From Anaerolineae bacterium (GTDB lineage Bacteria > Chloroflexota > Anaerolineae > Aggregatilineales > JAFGMM01), in assembly GCA_027494055.1 (NCBI GenBank), contig JAOSJO010000001.1, positions 496,001 through 560,000 on the forward strand: a stretch of DNA of 64,000 nt, given 5' to 3'. Shown here piece by piece: positions 44,050-54,503 of the stretch. The notes under the pieces are model-generated. The model searched no databases and was not told the DNA's origin. It saw only the letters and a list, made by a program, of their open reading frames with translations. The translations under genes and the position numbers were made by a program. Every line of letters starts with the position of its first letter. The first letter of the stretch is position 1.

Positions 44050-46755
44050 TTAGAGCTGGTCCAGCGCGCTGCGATAGGTGTCGAGGGCGGCCTGAAGCCG
44101 GTTCTGCCGCATGTACACGTCGCCGAGCAGGCGGCGCACCCGCACATGGGCCGGGAGCACCTCCGCGATGGTTTCCAGGTCGCCGGCGACCTCGTCCAGG
44201 CGCTGTTCGGCGCGCACCAGGCGCTCGTATGCCTCCAGGCTGCGCTCGAAATCCTGCGCCTCTTTGAGCTGCCGCGCCCTGGCGAACCACTCAGCCACCG
44301 TCTCTGCCGAGGCCCGCTCCAACGGCGCGCGCGCGGGCGGCGCGGCGGGCGTGGGGGTTGGCGGCGGCGCAACCCGGACAGCCTCCTCGACCGGCGGGGC
44401 CGGCGGCGCTTCTGCGACCAGTTCTTCAACAGCCGGTGGCGCTTCCTCGGCGACCTCCGGAACCGGTTCCTCAACAGGCGCCGGCGCTGCGGGCACGACC
44501 TCCGCCTCGGCGGGCGGGGCCGCCAGCGGCGCTTCTTCCTGCTCGCGCAGCCAGGCCGTGATGTCCTCCGCCTCGATGTCGGCCTCGGCGACTTCCTCTT
44601 CCATGCCGAGCAGCCAGTCCAGCGACGTGTCCTCGGCGGCCATCGCCGGCTCAAGCGGCGCTTCGGCCTCGACTTCTTCCTGCACCCCGGCCAGCCAGCC
44701 CAGAGCCTCGTCCGCAACCGGCTCGACCTCGGCCAGTTCTTCCTCCACGGCCTCGGCGTAGGCCGCCGCCCAGTCAGGCAGCGCGGTCGGTTCGCCCGCC
44801 GGCAGCGCCTCCGCCTCCGGCTCCGGGAGCGGGGCGGCGGCTTCCTCCGGGGGCGCGAACGCCGGCGCTTCCGCCTCGACCTCGTCTGCGAGGCTCTTCA
44901 GCCAGGCCGCCGGGAGCGGCGCGGCTTCGCCTTCCGGTTCGGCCTCCGCCTCGGCGGCGGCTTCTTCCGCCAGGCTGCCAAGCCATTCAGGCAGGTCCGC
45001 CGGCGCGGGCGGCGAGACGATCTCCTCTGAAAGCGGCGGCGGCTCAGCCGACGGCTTCGCGAAATCGGCCGGCATCTGCTCGGCCAGCCAGTCAGGCAGC
45101 TCGCCGGGGACCGCCGGCGGCAGCTCCTCTTCGCCCTCTTCTTCGGCGCTCATGCGGTGCGCGATCAGGCTCTCGGCCTGGCGGTCAAGCCACGCCTGCT
45201 GCTGTTCGCGCGTAAGTTGGCCGCTCGCCATGAGCGCTTCGATGTCTTCATCCGACAGGCCCGCCAGCGGGTCGGCCCCGGCCTCGATCTCAGCCTCCGC
45301 GCCGACCGGCGGCGACAGCACCGTGTCCTCGTCGAAGGCGGCCATCGCCTGCGAGAGCGTGATGTCCTCCGGCGCGGCCTCTTCCTCCCAATCGACCAGG
45401 GACGCGGGCACGGTATCCTGCAGGGCCTCGGCCGCTTCCAGTTCCGCCTCGTCGAACTCCGGCGCGACTGGCGGCATGGCGTCGGTGTCCACCAGGAACT
45501 CGGCCATGTCGGCGCCCTGTTCGGCGGCCAGGCTCTCCAGCCAGGCGAGCGCGTCCTCCTCTTCCTGGGGGATGAGCGCTTCCGGCTCGGCTTCGAGCGC
45601 TTCCATTTCGGGCGGTTCGGGCGGCCGGCTCGACTCAACCGCGCGCAGCCACGCCGGCATCATGGTCGGCTCCAGCTCGAACTCCGGCGGAACCTCCGGC
45701 TCGCCTTCGGCCTCCGCCGCAATCTCCGCCTCAAACCCGGCCTCCGGTTCAGCCTCAAACTCAGCCTCAAGCTCGGCCTCAAACTCAGCCTCAAGCTCAG
45801 CGGCAAAATCGGCCGGCAGGGGTTCCGCAGCGGGGAGTTCCTCCTCCCACTCCGGTTCCGGTTCGGGCGGGGGCGCGGCTTCCCCGCGCAGCCTCCGCCT
45901 CCTCGGCCACCGGCTCGCGTTCCCGGCCAAACGGGTCGTATGGCGTGTAACCCGGCTCGTCGATCACCGTGTCGGGCGGCGGCGATGGGATGTCGAGGTT
46001 GGCGGCGGTCGTGAGTTCGGCGTCGCTCACCCCCTGCCGCCGCGCGAGGCTCTCCAGCCACGCCATCGGGTCGGCGAGGATCTGCGCGTCGAGGCTGGCT
46101 TCTGCCATGGCCGGCGCAGCGAATTCGGGTTCGGCGGTGGGTTCAGGCGCTGCCTCGGCGGCCATCTCTGGCGGCGCGGCCGGCTCCGGCTCGACCTCTT
46201 CAACCTCGGCGCGCCCACCGGGTTCGAACGGCGTGTAGCCCGGCTCGTCGATGACGGTATCGAACGCCGGTTCCGGGATGTCAAGATCGGCGGCAGTCGT
46301 GAGTTCGGCGTCGCTCACCCCCTGCCGCCGCGCGAGGCTCTCCAGCCACGCCATGGGGTCGGCCATCATCTGGTCATCTTCGCCTGCCTCAGCCACGGCC
46401 TCCATGGGTGTGGTCGCCTCAGAAGCAACCTCGGTGAGCCATTCCAGGTCGGCCTCATCGACCTCGACGACCTCGCCGGCCTCGGCTTCGGCCTCTGGCT
46501 CAGGCTCGGGTTCCGGCTCCGCGCGTGTCTCTGCCGCTGGTTCCCCTGTGCTTGCCGCGTCGAACGGCGTGTAGCCCGGTTCATTGACCACGGTATCCGG
46601 GGCATTTCGGGGATGTTGAGGTCGGCGGCAGTGGTCAGCTCGTCCACACGAGCGCCCTGCCGCTTCGCCAGGCTCTCCAGCCAGGCCATGGCCTCTTCAG
46701 GACTCATCTCGTCGAAGTTGGGCATTTCCCCGCCTGTGTTGTCAGGGGGCGTCAT
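44050..46755 (-). CDS. Acidic Trp-Leu-repeat protein with C-terminal TPRs (~901 residues); frameshifts at 46599-46602 and 45882-45885
   Basis: Not a recognised family. The N-terminal third carries three long repeats of DPMAWLESLARRQGVSDAEL + TTAADLDIP..DTVIDEPGYTPF (first copy MAWLESLAKRQGARVDELTT), separated by Glu/Pro/Ala-rich spacers. The middle ~450 residues are acidic and low in complexity but punctuated by WL motifs (DALAWLESLA, PDWLAEQMP, PEWLGSLAEE, LDWLLGMEEE). The last ~100 residues form TPRs: FARARQLKEAQDFERSLEAY and RLLGDVYMRQNRLQAALDTY. Soluble, no signal peptide. ATG at 46755 has GGGAGG upstream. A C is missing at 46599-46602 and a G (minus strand) is extra at 45882-45885. It starts 73 bases after its larger partner ends. 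Confidence 0.7.
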
Positions 46756-46827
46756 GAGACCATCCTCCCACAGCAGGCAACACGCCTGTTGGTGTTATGG
46801 TTGAGCCGGTTAGCGCACACGCACGCC

Positions 46828-49800
46828 TCACAATGTCTCAGGTGCATCGCTCGCTTCGGGCGGCGCGTCCAGGCTCTCGTCGTCATGGGCTTTCGGCGCG
46901 CGCAGCCACCCGGCGCGGCCACCCGGCGCGGCGCTTCAACCGGCGCGCCCGCGTCAGCAACCGCGGCCTCGCCCTCGCTGGGGGCTTCTGCCTCTTGCGC
47001 GCCGGCTGACACGCCGAAGTTTACATCGGTTACTGCCTCCGCACCAGCCTGCGCGGTTGCAGAGCCGTCGGCAGGGGGGCCGTCCAGCCACTCAAATGCA
47101 AACCGGGCCTGTGGCGTGCGCGCGGTCGCCGGCGGTTCCGCGACGTGCATCAGCGCTTCGAGCGCCGCCGCGTCGAACGCCGCGACGCCGGGCGCGGGCG
47201 GTTCTGGCGCGGCTTCAGGAACCGGCGCTTCCACATCGACAGAACTGACGGATTCGGCGTCCTCCTGCCATGGCGCTTCCGCGACGGCGGCTTCGAGGTC
47301 AGCCGGCGGTGCAGCCGGTTCCCGGCCTCTTCCCATTCGCGGTCGGCGACGGCCTCCTCCGCAGCCCGCGCCATCCACGCCGGCCTGAAGGGCAGCGCCT
47401 CGTCTTCGCCCGTTTCCTCGGCGGCGCTTTCCGCCGCGCGCATCCAGCGCGGGGTGAGGTCCTCCCAAGGTCGGCCTCAGGCTCAGCCGCCTGGGCCATC
47501 CACCTGGGCGTGATCTCAAGCTCCGCTGGCTCAACTTCCGCAGAACCACCCCTCGGCCTCGGCCTCCGCCGACGCGAGCAGGGCATCCAGGAACCCAAGC
47601 TCGTCCTCTTGCCCGGTTTCCGCCGCCTCTGCCTCGCCGACCCCCAGCAGTTCGGCCAGGAAGTCAGACGGCGCTTCTTCCGCCTCGGCCTCCGCCGCTT
47701 CCTCTGGTGGTGCGGCCTCGTCCGCCTCCCAGCCCTCGCTGACCACGGCGGCGGGCGTCTCCGGTATCGACTCCGGGTCGAAGTCCGGCTCGAACGCCGT
47801 CATCCAATCCAGCTCGTCCACTTCGGCGAGCATCCCGGTTGTGGCTACTTCGGGCGCTTCGATGTGCTCTTCGGTCGGCCCGATCCCCGCTTCCACAAGC
47901 CAGTCGGTCAGCCCGCTGGCCGGCTCCTCGGCGTCCGCTTCTTCAGCGACCTCCGCGAGCCAATCAATGTCCGCCGCTTCTGCAGGCGCCGCCTCCGCGC
48001 TTTCGACCGCCGGCGCGGCTTCGGCCAGCCAGTCCAGGGCTTCGCCCGCCTCCAGTTCGGCTTCCTCTTCAGCTTCTGGCGCAGCCTCCGTGAGCCAGTC
48101 CACGCCCGCCGCCTCGGTGGGTTCGGCTTCCATTGCTGGCTCCTGGGGAGCGGCCTCGCTCAGCCAGTCCGGGACCTCGCCCGGCTCGATCTCGGCTTCT
48201 GCTTCCGCCTCCGGCGCGGCCTCGGTGAGCCAGTCCATCGCCCTCGCCTCGGTGGGTTCGGCTTCCAGTTCAGCCTCCTGGGGAGTGGCCTCGCTCAGCC
48301 AGTCCGGGACCTCGCCCGGCTCGATCTCGGCTTCCTCTGCAGGCTCCAGCGCGGCCTCAGTCAGCCAATCCATACCTGCCGCCTCGGCGGGTTCGGCTGC
48401 CGGCTCCTGGGGAGCCGCCTCGCTCAGCCAGTCGGGGACCTCGCCCGGCTCGATCTCGGCCTCCTCAAGTGCCGCTTCCGCCTCCGGCGCGGCCTCCGTG
48501 AGCCAGTCCATACCCGCTGGCTCGGCGGGTTCGGCCTCCAGTTCTTTCGGAGCCGCCTCGCTCAGCCAGTCCGGGACCTCGCCCGGCTCGATCTCGACCT
48601 CTTCGACGCTCCGGCGCGGCCTCCGTAAGCCAGTCCATGCCCGCCGCTTCGGCGGGTTCGGCCTCCAGTTCTTTCGGAGCCGCCTCACTCAGCCAGTCCG
48701 GGACCTCGCCCGGCTCGATCTCGGCTTCTTCACGGGACTCTTCAGACCTCCGGCGCGGCCTCGGTGAGCCAGTCCATGCCCGCCGCTTCGGCGGGTTCGG
48801 CCTCCAGTTCTTTCGGAGCCGCCTCGCTCAGCCAGTCCGGGACCTCGCCCGGCTCGATCTCGACCTCTTCGACGTCCGGCGCGGCCTCAGTCAGCCAGTC
48901 CATGCCCGCTGCCTCGGCGGGTTCGGCCTCCAGTTCTTTCGGAGCGGCCTCGCTCAGCCAGTCGGGGATTTCGCCGCGTGCGATTTCCGCTTCAGGTTCG
49001 CTCTCCGCGCCCGCTTCGGACGCCGCGCGGGGCGCGCTGAGATCGGCCATCCACTCCAGGCCTGGCTCCGTCGGCTCCTCTGCCATGGACGGCAGGCCGG
49101 CCGTCCAGCGCGGCGGCGCATCGGGCTGCTCGCCGGCCTCGTCGGGTGGACGCGACAGGCTCGCCGTCCAGCGGGGCGCGCCGGTTTCGGTTCCGGCGCC
49201 TTCCTCACCTTCCGGCGCGTGCAGGCTCGCCGTCCAGCGCGGCGCGCCCTCGTCGGTCACGTCGCCTGCTCCCTCTGGCTGCGCCTCTGCGCTGGCCGCC
49301 CAGGGGAGCGCGTCCGCTTCCGCGCCCGGTTCGGCCGCTTCATCGACCACCTCGCCGGCTGACTCGGTCAGATCGGCAAGCCAGTCCGAGTCAAGCGCTT
49401 CCTCAGGCGCCGCCTCTTCCGGCGTCTCGGCCATGCCGGCGAGCCAGCCCATCTCAGCCTCCGGCAGGCCTTCCGCCTCCGGCGCGCCCGCCGGTTCAGC
49501 GGCGCTGAGCCAGTCGGGGATGCCCTCAGCAGCCGGTGCGGCAGGTTCCGCCTCGGCGCTCATGTCCTCCATCATGCTGGCGAGCCAGTCATCCTCGCTG
49601 ATTGCTGCCTCGCCGTCGCCGGCCTCCTCCAGCCAGCCGCCGGCAAACTCGTCCGCCGGTTCGACCTCCGGGGCCGCTTCGGGCGCGGCCTTCATCTCGC
49701 CGGTGCCGGAAGTCGCCGCCGGTCAGCCAGTCGGGCGCTTCGGCCTCGAACGTGTCCTCCAGCGCGGCGCGCCCTTCCTCCGGGGGCGGCCTCCTCGCCG

Positions 49801-51045
49801 GCGGCGGTCAGCTCGCGGAACCAGTCCGGCGGCTCCTCCTCCATCTCGCCAAACTCATCGGTCAGGCCGGTCGGGACGCGGCCCGGCGTCTCTTCGGCGG
49901 GGCTTTCGAAGAAGTCGCCCTCGGCAGTCGCGAAGTCCTGCATCCAGTCGAGGTCGGTGGCGTCTGTTTCTGGCAGACGGCGCTCGATCTCGCCGTCGTC
50001 TGTGGGTTCCGACATCCAGTCCGCCGCAAACGGCGCGGGACCCTGGTCAGGCCGCGCCTCACCGCCGAGGTCATCCACCCAATCGGGAAGGACTTCTTCA
50101 GCCTCGCGCCCAAGATCGGCCATGTCAAAAATCGAGCGCTTCCGCGACCGACATGGTGGAGCCGGCGCTCGTCCCCAGGTCGTGCGCCCAATCGGGGACG
50201 TCCTCCTGTACATCGGCGAAGGCCTCGCCGACGGCGGCCACCCAGTCTGGCGCGCCGGCCGCCAGCGATGCCGCAGCGCCGGACCATTCCAGTTCGGGCA
50301 CGGTCACGGCGGCGTCGGTGACCGGGATGCCGGGCTTGACGATCTCACGCACCAGGTAGGGGTCAAGCGTCTCCACGCGCGTGAGGAAAAAGACCGCCTC
50401 CTGCCCGCGCCCATAGCTCAGCCAGAGTTCGCCGAGCACGCGGTGCGCCACCAGGCAGTTGGGCAACTTCTCCAGTACCTTCACCGCCAGCTCGCCGGCC
50501 TCTTTGCGTTTGCCCGCCTGCCACAGGCTCTCCACCAGCATCACCTGCAGGTCCATGCGGTCCGGGTGGTCGGCCAGGGTCCTGCGCAACTCCGCGATGG
50601 CCTGGGCGTACATACCGCCGCGCATGTACTGCGACGCGAGCGCGCCGGCCGTCAACTGGATCGCCGGCGGCTCGAAGCCGTCGCGCTGGCGATAGAGGCG
50701 GCGCAGCTCCTCTTGCAGGGCCTGGTTGTTCGGCTCCTGCTCGAAGGCGCGTTCCATGTGCCAGATCGCCTCGTTGAGCTGGTTCTGTTCCTCGTAGACG
50801 ATGCTCATGCCGGCGTGGGAGATGAAGTCGCGCGGCTCGGCGCTCAGCACGCGCTGGAAGACGTCGGCGGCGTCCTGATGGCGGTTCTTCTCCAGGAGCG
50901 CCTTGCCCAGGATGCGGTAGGTGTCGAGGTGTTTGGGGAACGTCTTCAGGACGTGCTTGCAGCGTCCGATGACTTCTTCGTGGGCTTCATTCTCCAGCAG
51001 CGCGTCCAGTTCATGGAGGAAAGTTTTTAGCGCGATTTCGGCCAT
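46828..51045 (-). CDS. Giant acidic Trp-Leu-repeat protein with N-terminal TPRs (~1,404 residues); about nine frameshifts
   Basis: Residues 1-~230 are TPRs (MAEIALKTFLHELDALLENE, LDTYRILGKALLEKN, AIWHMERAFEQEPNNQALQE, AHRVLGELWLSYGRGQEAVF). The rest, over 1,100 residues, is Glu/Ala/Pro-rich with a Trp every ~20 residues, usually in DWL: PDWVAAVGE, PDWAHDLG, DWMSEP, PDWFREL, then about eight copies of a ~43-residue unit IEPGEVPDWLSEAAPKELEA + EPAEAAGMDWLTEAAPE. It ends DDESLDAPPEASDAPETL. The frame is broken by single-base indels at about 50127-50131 (A run), 49785, 49708, 48750, 48605, 47540, 47470, 47310 and 46910; the repaired total is a whole number of codons. No membrane segment. It looks like a scaffold or multivalent binding protein. 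Confidence 0.65.
48030..48990. repeat. Tandem coding repeat, ~124-141 bp period, about eight units
   Basis: The string CTCAGCCAGTCCGGGACCTC or a close variant recurs near 48154, 48295, 48424, 48556, 48688, 48829 and 48953. Unit lengths 141, 129, 132, 132, 141 and 124 differ by multiples of three or by the known indels, so the repeat is maintained as protein. This region is prone to assembly collapse; copy number may be wrong. Confidence 0.75.
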
Positions 51046-51160
51046 AGGAATGGCTCACTAACCGTCGATTCCGACGTTACGTTAACCTGACTAAGGGCAT
51101 TATGCAATAGGTGGCGACGAAATGCAAGCGTGGATTGAGAGAAAAGTGTGTAAGCGTTGT

Positions 51161-52185
51161 CTAAACTAACTTGTGTAGCTTTCTTACATCGTCCACGACC
51201 TTCTCGATTGACGGCTCCAGCCAATCCGACGCGCCGAGCGGGTCCGCGATCTCGTCCCTGCCGAGCAGCGTGTAACACACGTTGAGCACCCCGTTGCCAA
51301 GCGCGTCATGATTGTAGCCACCTTCCAGGGCGAAGACAATCCGCCCGGCGCACAGCTCGCCCGCCATCGCCACCAGTTCACGTGTCAGGTGGGCGTAGCC
51401 GTGCAGTGAGAGCTGCATGTTCGCCAGCGGGTCGGCCCAGTGCGCGTCGAACCCTGCCGAGACCATGATAAGGTCAGGCGCGAAGCGCCGCGCCGCCGGC
51501 CACACGACGTCCGCATAAACCTGCGCGTAGCCCGCGTCGCCCACGCCCGCGCGCAGCGGAATGTTGATCGTCGCGCCCTCGCCCGCGCCGATGCCGGTTT
51601 CGTGGAGCGCGCCGGTGCCGGGGTAGAAGGGGTACTGGTGCGTCGAGATGAAGAGCACGTCCGGGTCGTCGTAGAAAGCGTCCTGCGTGCCGTTGCCGTG
51701 GTGCACGTCGTAATCCACGATGAGCACGCGCGCCATGCCGAGGGCGCGCTGCGCGTACCGCGCGCCGATGGCGACGTTGTTGAGCAGGCAGAAGCCCATC
51801 GCCTGGCGCGGCGTGGCGTGGTGACCCGGCGGCCTGACCAGCGCCAGCGCATTCTGCGCCGCGCCGCGCGCCACCGCATCCACCGCGCGCAACACGCCCC
51901 CGCCGAGAGCCGCGCCACCGCGCAGGAGTCGGGCAGGGCGTAGGTGTCGTGGTCGAGCATGACCGGGTGGTCCCAGCGCGTCGCCAGCAGGTCCAGGTAC
52001 CGGCGCTGATGCACCGCCTCGATCTGGCTCTGGTTGGCCTCGGCGGGTTCGAGCGCGGTCAGGTCGGCGAGCACGCCCGCCGCCTCCAGCCGCGCCCAGA
52101 TCGCGTACAGGCGGTCGGCGTTTTCCACGTGGCCGTCCAGCGTGTGCGCGGTGTAGCGCTTGTGTGTGACGTAAGCCGTCGTCAT
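51161..52185 (-). CDS. Histone deacetylase-like amidohydrolase (AcuC/acetylpolyamine hydrolase type); frameshift near 51900
   Basis: 341 residues. Zinc hydrolase that removes acetyl groups from polyamines or protein lysines. The active-site set is complete: RPPGHHATPRQAMGFCLLNN (His dyad), VLIVDYDVHHGNGTQDAFYD (Asp and His ligands), MVSAGFDAHWADPLANMQLS (Asp ligand) and VFALEGGYNHDALG. One base is missing (minus strand) near 51900 between SCAVARL and GGGVLRAVDAV. ATG at 52185 sits in GCACGATGAC, almost the same start context as the two permease genes upstream, which fits a single operon. Confidence 0.88.
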
Positions 52186-52223
52186 CGTGCGTCCCCCCTC
52201 GGCTATTGCGCGCTATAGCGGCG

Positions 52224-53117
52224 CTATCGCCGCGCGGCGCGCCACGCCGCCAGCGCCAGCAACCCGCGCAGCGCGCCATAGCGTAGCACACCTGCAAGCG
52301 GAATCAAAAGCAGGCACGCGCCCGGCGACACGTTGTAGAGCAGCGCGCCGCCCGGCCCCCACACCGCCAACCCCCACAGCGCCATCAGGTCGCTGGTCCA
52401 CAATTGGAGCGGGCTGCCGGAGCCGGGCGCAAGCCCTGCCGCCGCGCCGATCAGGGCCGCCGCGAGCGCAAGCTGCGCGGCCAGGCCGGCCACGCTCGCA
52501 ACCAGGGCCAGCCGGGCGGCCTCGCCGCGCGTGCGCGCGAAGGCGCTCGCCGCCATGCCGAGCGCGCCATCGGTCGCCAGGTCCAGCAGCGGCTCCCCCA
52601 GCAGGTACGCCATGCTGAGAGCCAGCGCCACGATCACCAGCCAGGGATTGTAGCGCGCGCTGGCGTCGAGCGCCGCGTCAAACCAGAGCGTCGTCGCCGC
52701 GATGAGCAGCATCCCCAGCGCGACGAAGAAGCGGAGCAGCATGTACTGGCCGAGGAAACGCCGGTGCCGCGCGAGCACGGCGGCGTGCTTGGCGCGGACC
52801 AGCTCGGCAGTGGACCAGGGCAGCGCGCGCAGCAGGTCCCACGTGCCGGCCTCGACCTCACCTGCGATCATCGGGCTGGCGGAGAGCGCCAACTGCACGC
52901 GCCACGCCCAGCCGAACACCGGCAGAGAGACAATCGCCAGCGCCGTGACGCTCAGCGGGCCGAGGAGCAGCACGAGCGCCACGCTGACGAGGAGCAGGAT
53001 GTAGCCGCGCCACTGCGGCTCCTGCCACTCCCAGCGGCGCGCGCGCCGTACCTCGCGCTGGAAGACGGCGTCAACCGGGCGCGCTTCCCGGCGCAGCAGC
53101 CGGTCAAGGGTGGTCAT
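52224..53117 (-). CDS. ABC-2-type permease-like membrane protein (paralogue 1)
   Basis: ~297 residues with six predicted helices. A cytoplasmic N-terminus is followed by ALSASPMIAGEVEAGTWDLL and RALPWSTAELVRAKHAA, the ExExxTWxxLRxxPxSxxE pattern that marks ABC-2 transporter permeases between helices 2 and 3. Family members export polysaccharides, antibiotics or act in gliding, always with an ATPase; none is encoded here. Shares its layout with the next gene upstream. ATG at 53117 with AGAGGGA upstream. Confidence 0.6.
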   Translation of the reverse strand: MTTLDRLLRREARPVDAVFQREVRRARRWEWQEPQWRGYILLLVSVALVLLLGPLSVTALAIVSLPVFGWAWRVQLALSASPMIAGEVEAGTWDLLRALPWSTAELVRAKHAAVLARHRRFLGQYMLLRFFVALGMLLIAATTLWFDAALDASARYNPWLVIVALALSMAYLLGEPLLDLATDGALGMAASAFARTRGEAARLALVASVAGLAAQLALAAALIGAAAGLAPGSGSPLQLWTSDLMALWGLAVWGPGGALLYNVSPGACLLLIPLAGVLRYGALRGLLALAAWRAARR

Positions 53118-53154
53118 CGCGCATCCCTCTCGCCGCAACGAAGCGGGCGAATGC

Positions 53155-54090
53155 TCAAATGGTTTCGGCGCGCCACACGGTAATCGCCATCAGGAGGCGA
53201 AGCCAGACCACCCGGAAAACAAGCGTCACGAGGATCAGCACAATGGCCGCCTCAGCGGGGAACCCAAGCGCCAGCGTGTACGCCGGCCCCAAAAGCATCA
53301 GCGTTGGCACGTTGGAGGCCTGGTTGGCGGGCAGGAGGTTGTTGGTCACGGGGAGGACGACCAGCAGAGCCAGCACCTGGAACGACCACAGGATCACGCG
53401 CATCAGCACGCCGTTGATCACGGCGGTGAGCTGTGTCTTGCTGAGCGTGGCGGCGAAGATGCCCACCGCGCCGTCCACTGCCGTGTCGATGAGCGGCTCG
53501 GCGAGGAAGTAGAACCCGGCGAGCAGGTAGGCCAGCCAGTCGAGCACGCCGAAGCGCACCGACGAGCGGCCCGGAAACCACGTCATGATGATGACCATCA
53601 TCGCCAGGATGCCCACGACCGCCAGCCGCATACTGGTCACGTAGGCCCAGATCTGCGCGACGCGGTAGGTGCCGGCTGCGTGCAGCGCCTCCAGGATCTC
53701 GCGCGTGCTGAAGGGCGTGCTGCGCAGCGTGAGCCAGGTGCGCCCCTCGATCTCGCGCGCAACCGTTGGCGCGGCGGAAAGAACCGTCGGCACGCGCCAC
53801 AGCCAGGGGATGAACGGCGCAAGCAGGAAGAGCGGCGCGAGCAGGCAGCCGATGCCGCTGGCCCAGTCGCCCACGAAGCGGAAGAACGTCCGCGCGCCCC
53901 GGCTGTCGAACGGCGTGCCTTTAAAGGAAATGCGCGGGACCGCGCGCACGACTTCCTGGCGAAAGATCGGGTTGCGCCCGTCCAGCCAGTGCCGCAGCAT
54001 GACGAAGACCGGGTCGTCATACCGGTAGATCAACGCCCGCAGGTTAAGCCGGGGTAGCCGGTTGCGCTCTTCTCGGTCCGCTGTGGTCAT
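53155..54090 (-). CDS. ABC-2-type permease-like membrane protein (paralogue 2)
   Basis: ~311 residues, six predicted helices. LSAAPTVAREIEGRTWLTLR and STPFSTREILEALHAAGTY parallel the motif in the neighbouring gene, and WLAYLLAGFYFLAEPLIDTA matches its PLLDLATDGALGM region, so the two are paralogues that could form a heterodimeric channel. The partner ATPase must be elsewhere. Start: ATG at 54090 by analogy with the neighbour; an in-frame ATG at 54099 is possible. A TATAAT (minus strand, 54133-54138) lies just upstream. Confidence 0.6.
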   Translation of the reverse strand: MTTADREERNRLPRLNLRALIYRYDDPVFVMLRHWLDGRNPIFRQEVVRAVPRISFKGTPFDSRGARTFFRFVGDWASGIGCLLAPLFLLAPFIPWLWRVPTVLSAAPTVAREIEGRTWLTLRSTPFSTREILEALHAAGTYRVAQIWAYVTSMRLAVVGILAMMVIIMTWFPGRSSVRFGVLDWLAYLLAGFYFLAEPLIDTAVDGAVGIFAATLSKTQLTAVINGVLMRVILWSFQVLALLVVLPVTNNLLPANQASNVPTLMLLGPAYTLALGFPAEAAIVLILVTLVFRVVWLRLLMAITVWRAETI

Positions 54091-54341
54091 CGTGCGCATG
54101 GGCCTGCACCGCTACGAAACTTGACATTTCTCATTATACCGCTTCTTCTATTGTACAGGATGTGTCCGTTTCCCCACCATAGCGTGATACAGTTCGGGGG
54201 TGTTGACCGCCCGTCGCTTTCGTCTCGCCTGGATAAATAGGAAATTTAACCACGAATAACACGAATAATAATACTATTTATACAAAATCCCCGTCACTTT
54301 GTCGCGTTCCTCTGAATATAGCGACCTGCTTTGCGGCTTGC

Positions 54342-54440
54342 TGAAAGCACGAAAAGGTTGGGGGCATCTTTCGCGCCTTTCGTGTCTTCGTGTTTCCGGT
54401 CTGCGCTGCCTCCCCGGACAATGTCATGCAATGCTGCCCG
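54342..54440. repeat. Dispersed CACGAAAG-type intergenic repeat, copy 2
   Basis: GAAAAGGTTGGGGGCATCTT then CGTGTCTTCGTGTTTCCGG and CTGCGCTGCCTCCCCGGACA match the copy at 10893-10980. It sits in the 413-base gap 54091-54503, whose first half is AT-rich (54240-54300, including AACCACGAATAACACGAATA) and shows no gene. Confidence 0.6.
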
Positions 54441-54503
54441 CCGGGCCATTTGCCCCCCGGTCCGGTGTCAGACTACAATCCTGGCGGGAGGCAACCCCTG
54501 AAG

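Noticed and set aside
48030..48990. CRISPR-like regular spacing of repeats
   Set aside because: The unit is 124-141 bases, the whole unit is repeated, spacers are not unique, and the array is in frame with a protein; no cas genes.
44111..50360. Long plus-strand open frames rich in Ser/Ala/Gly across the acidic-repeat genes
   Set aside because: They mirror Glu/Ala/Pro codon repeats of the minus-strand genes, and no ribosome sites or independent conservation support them.
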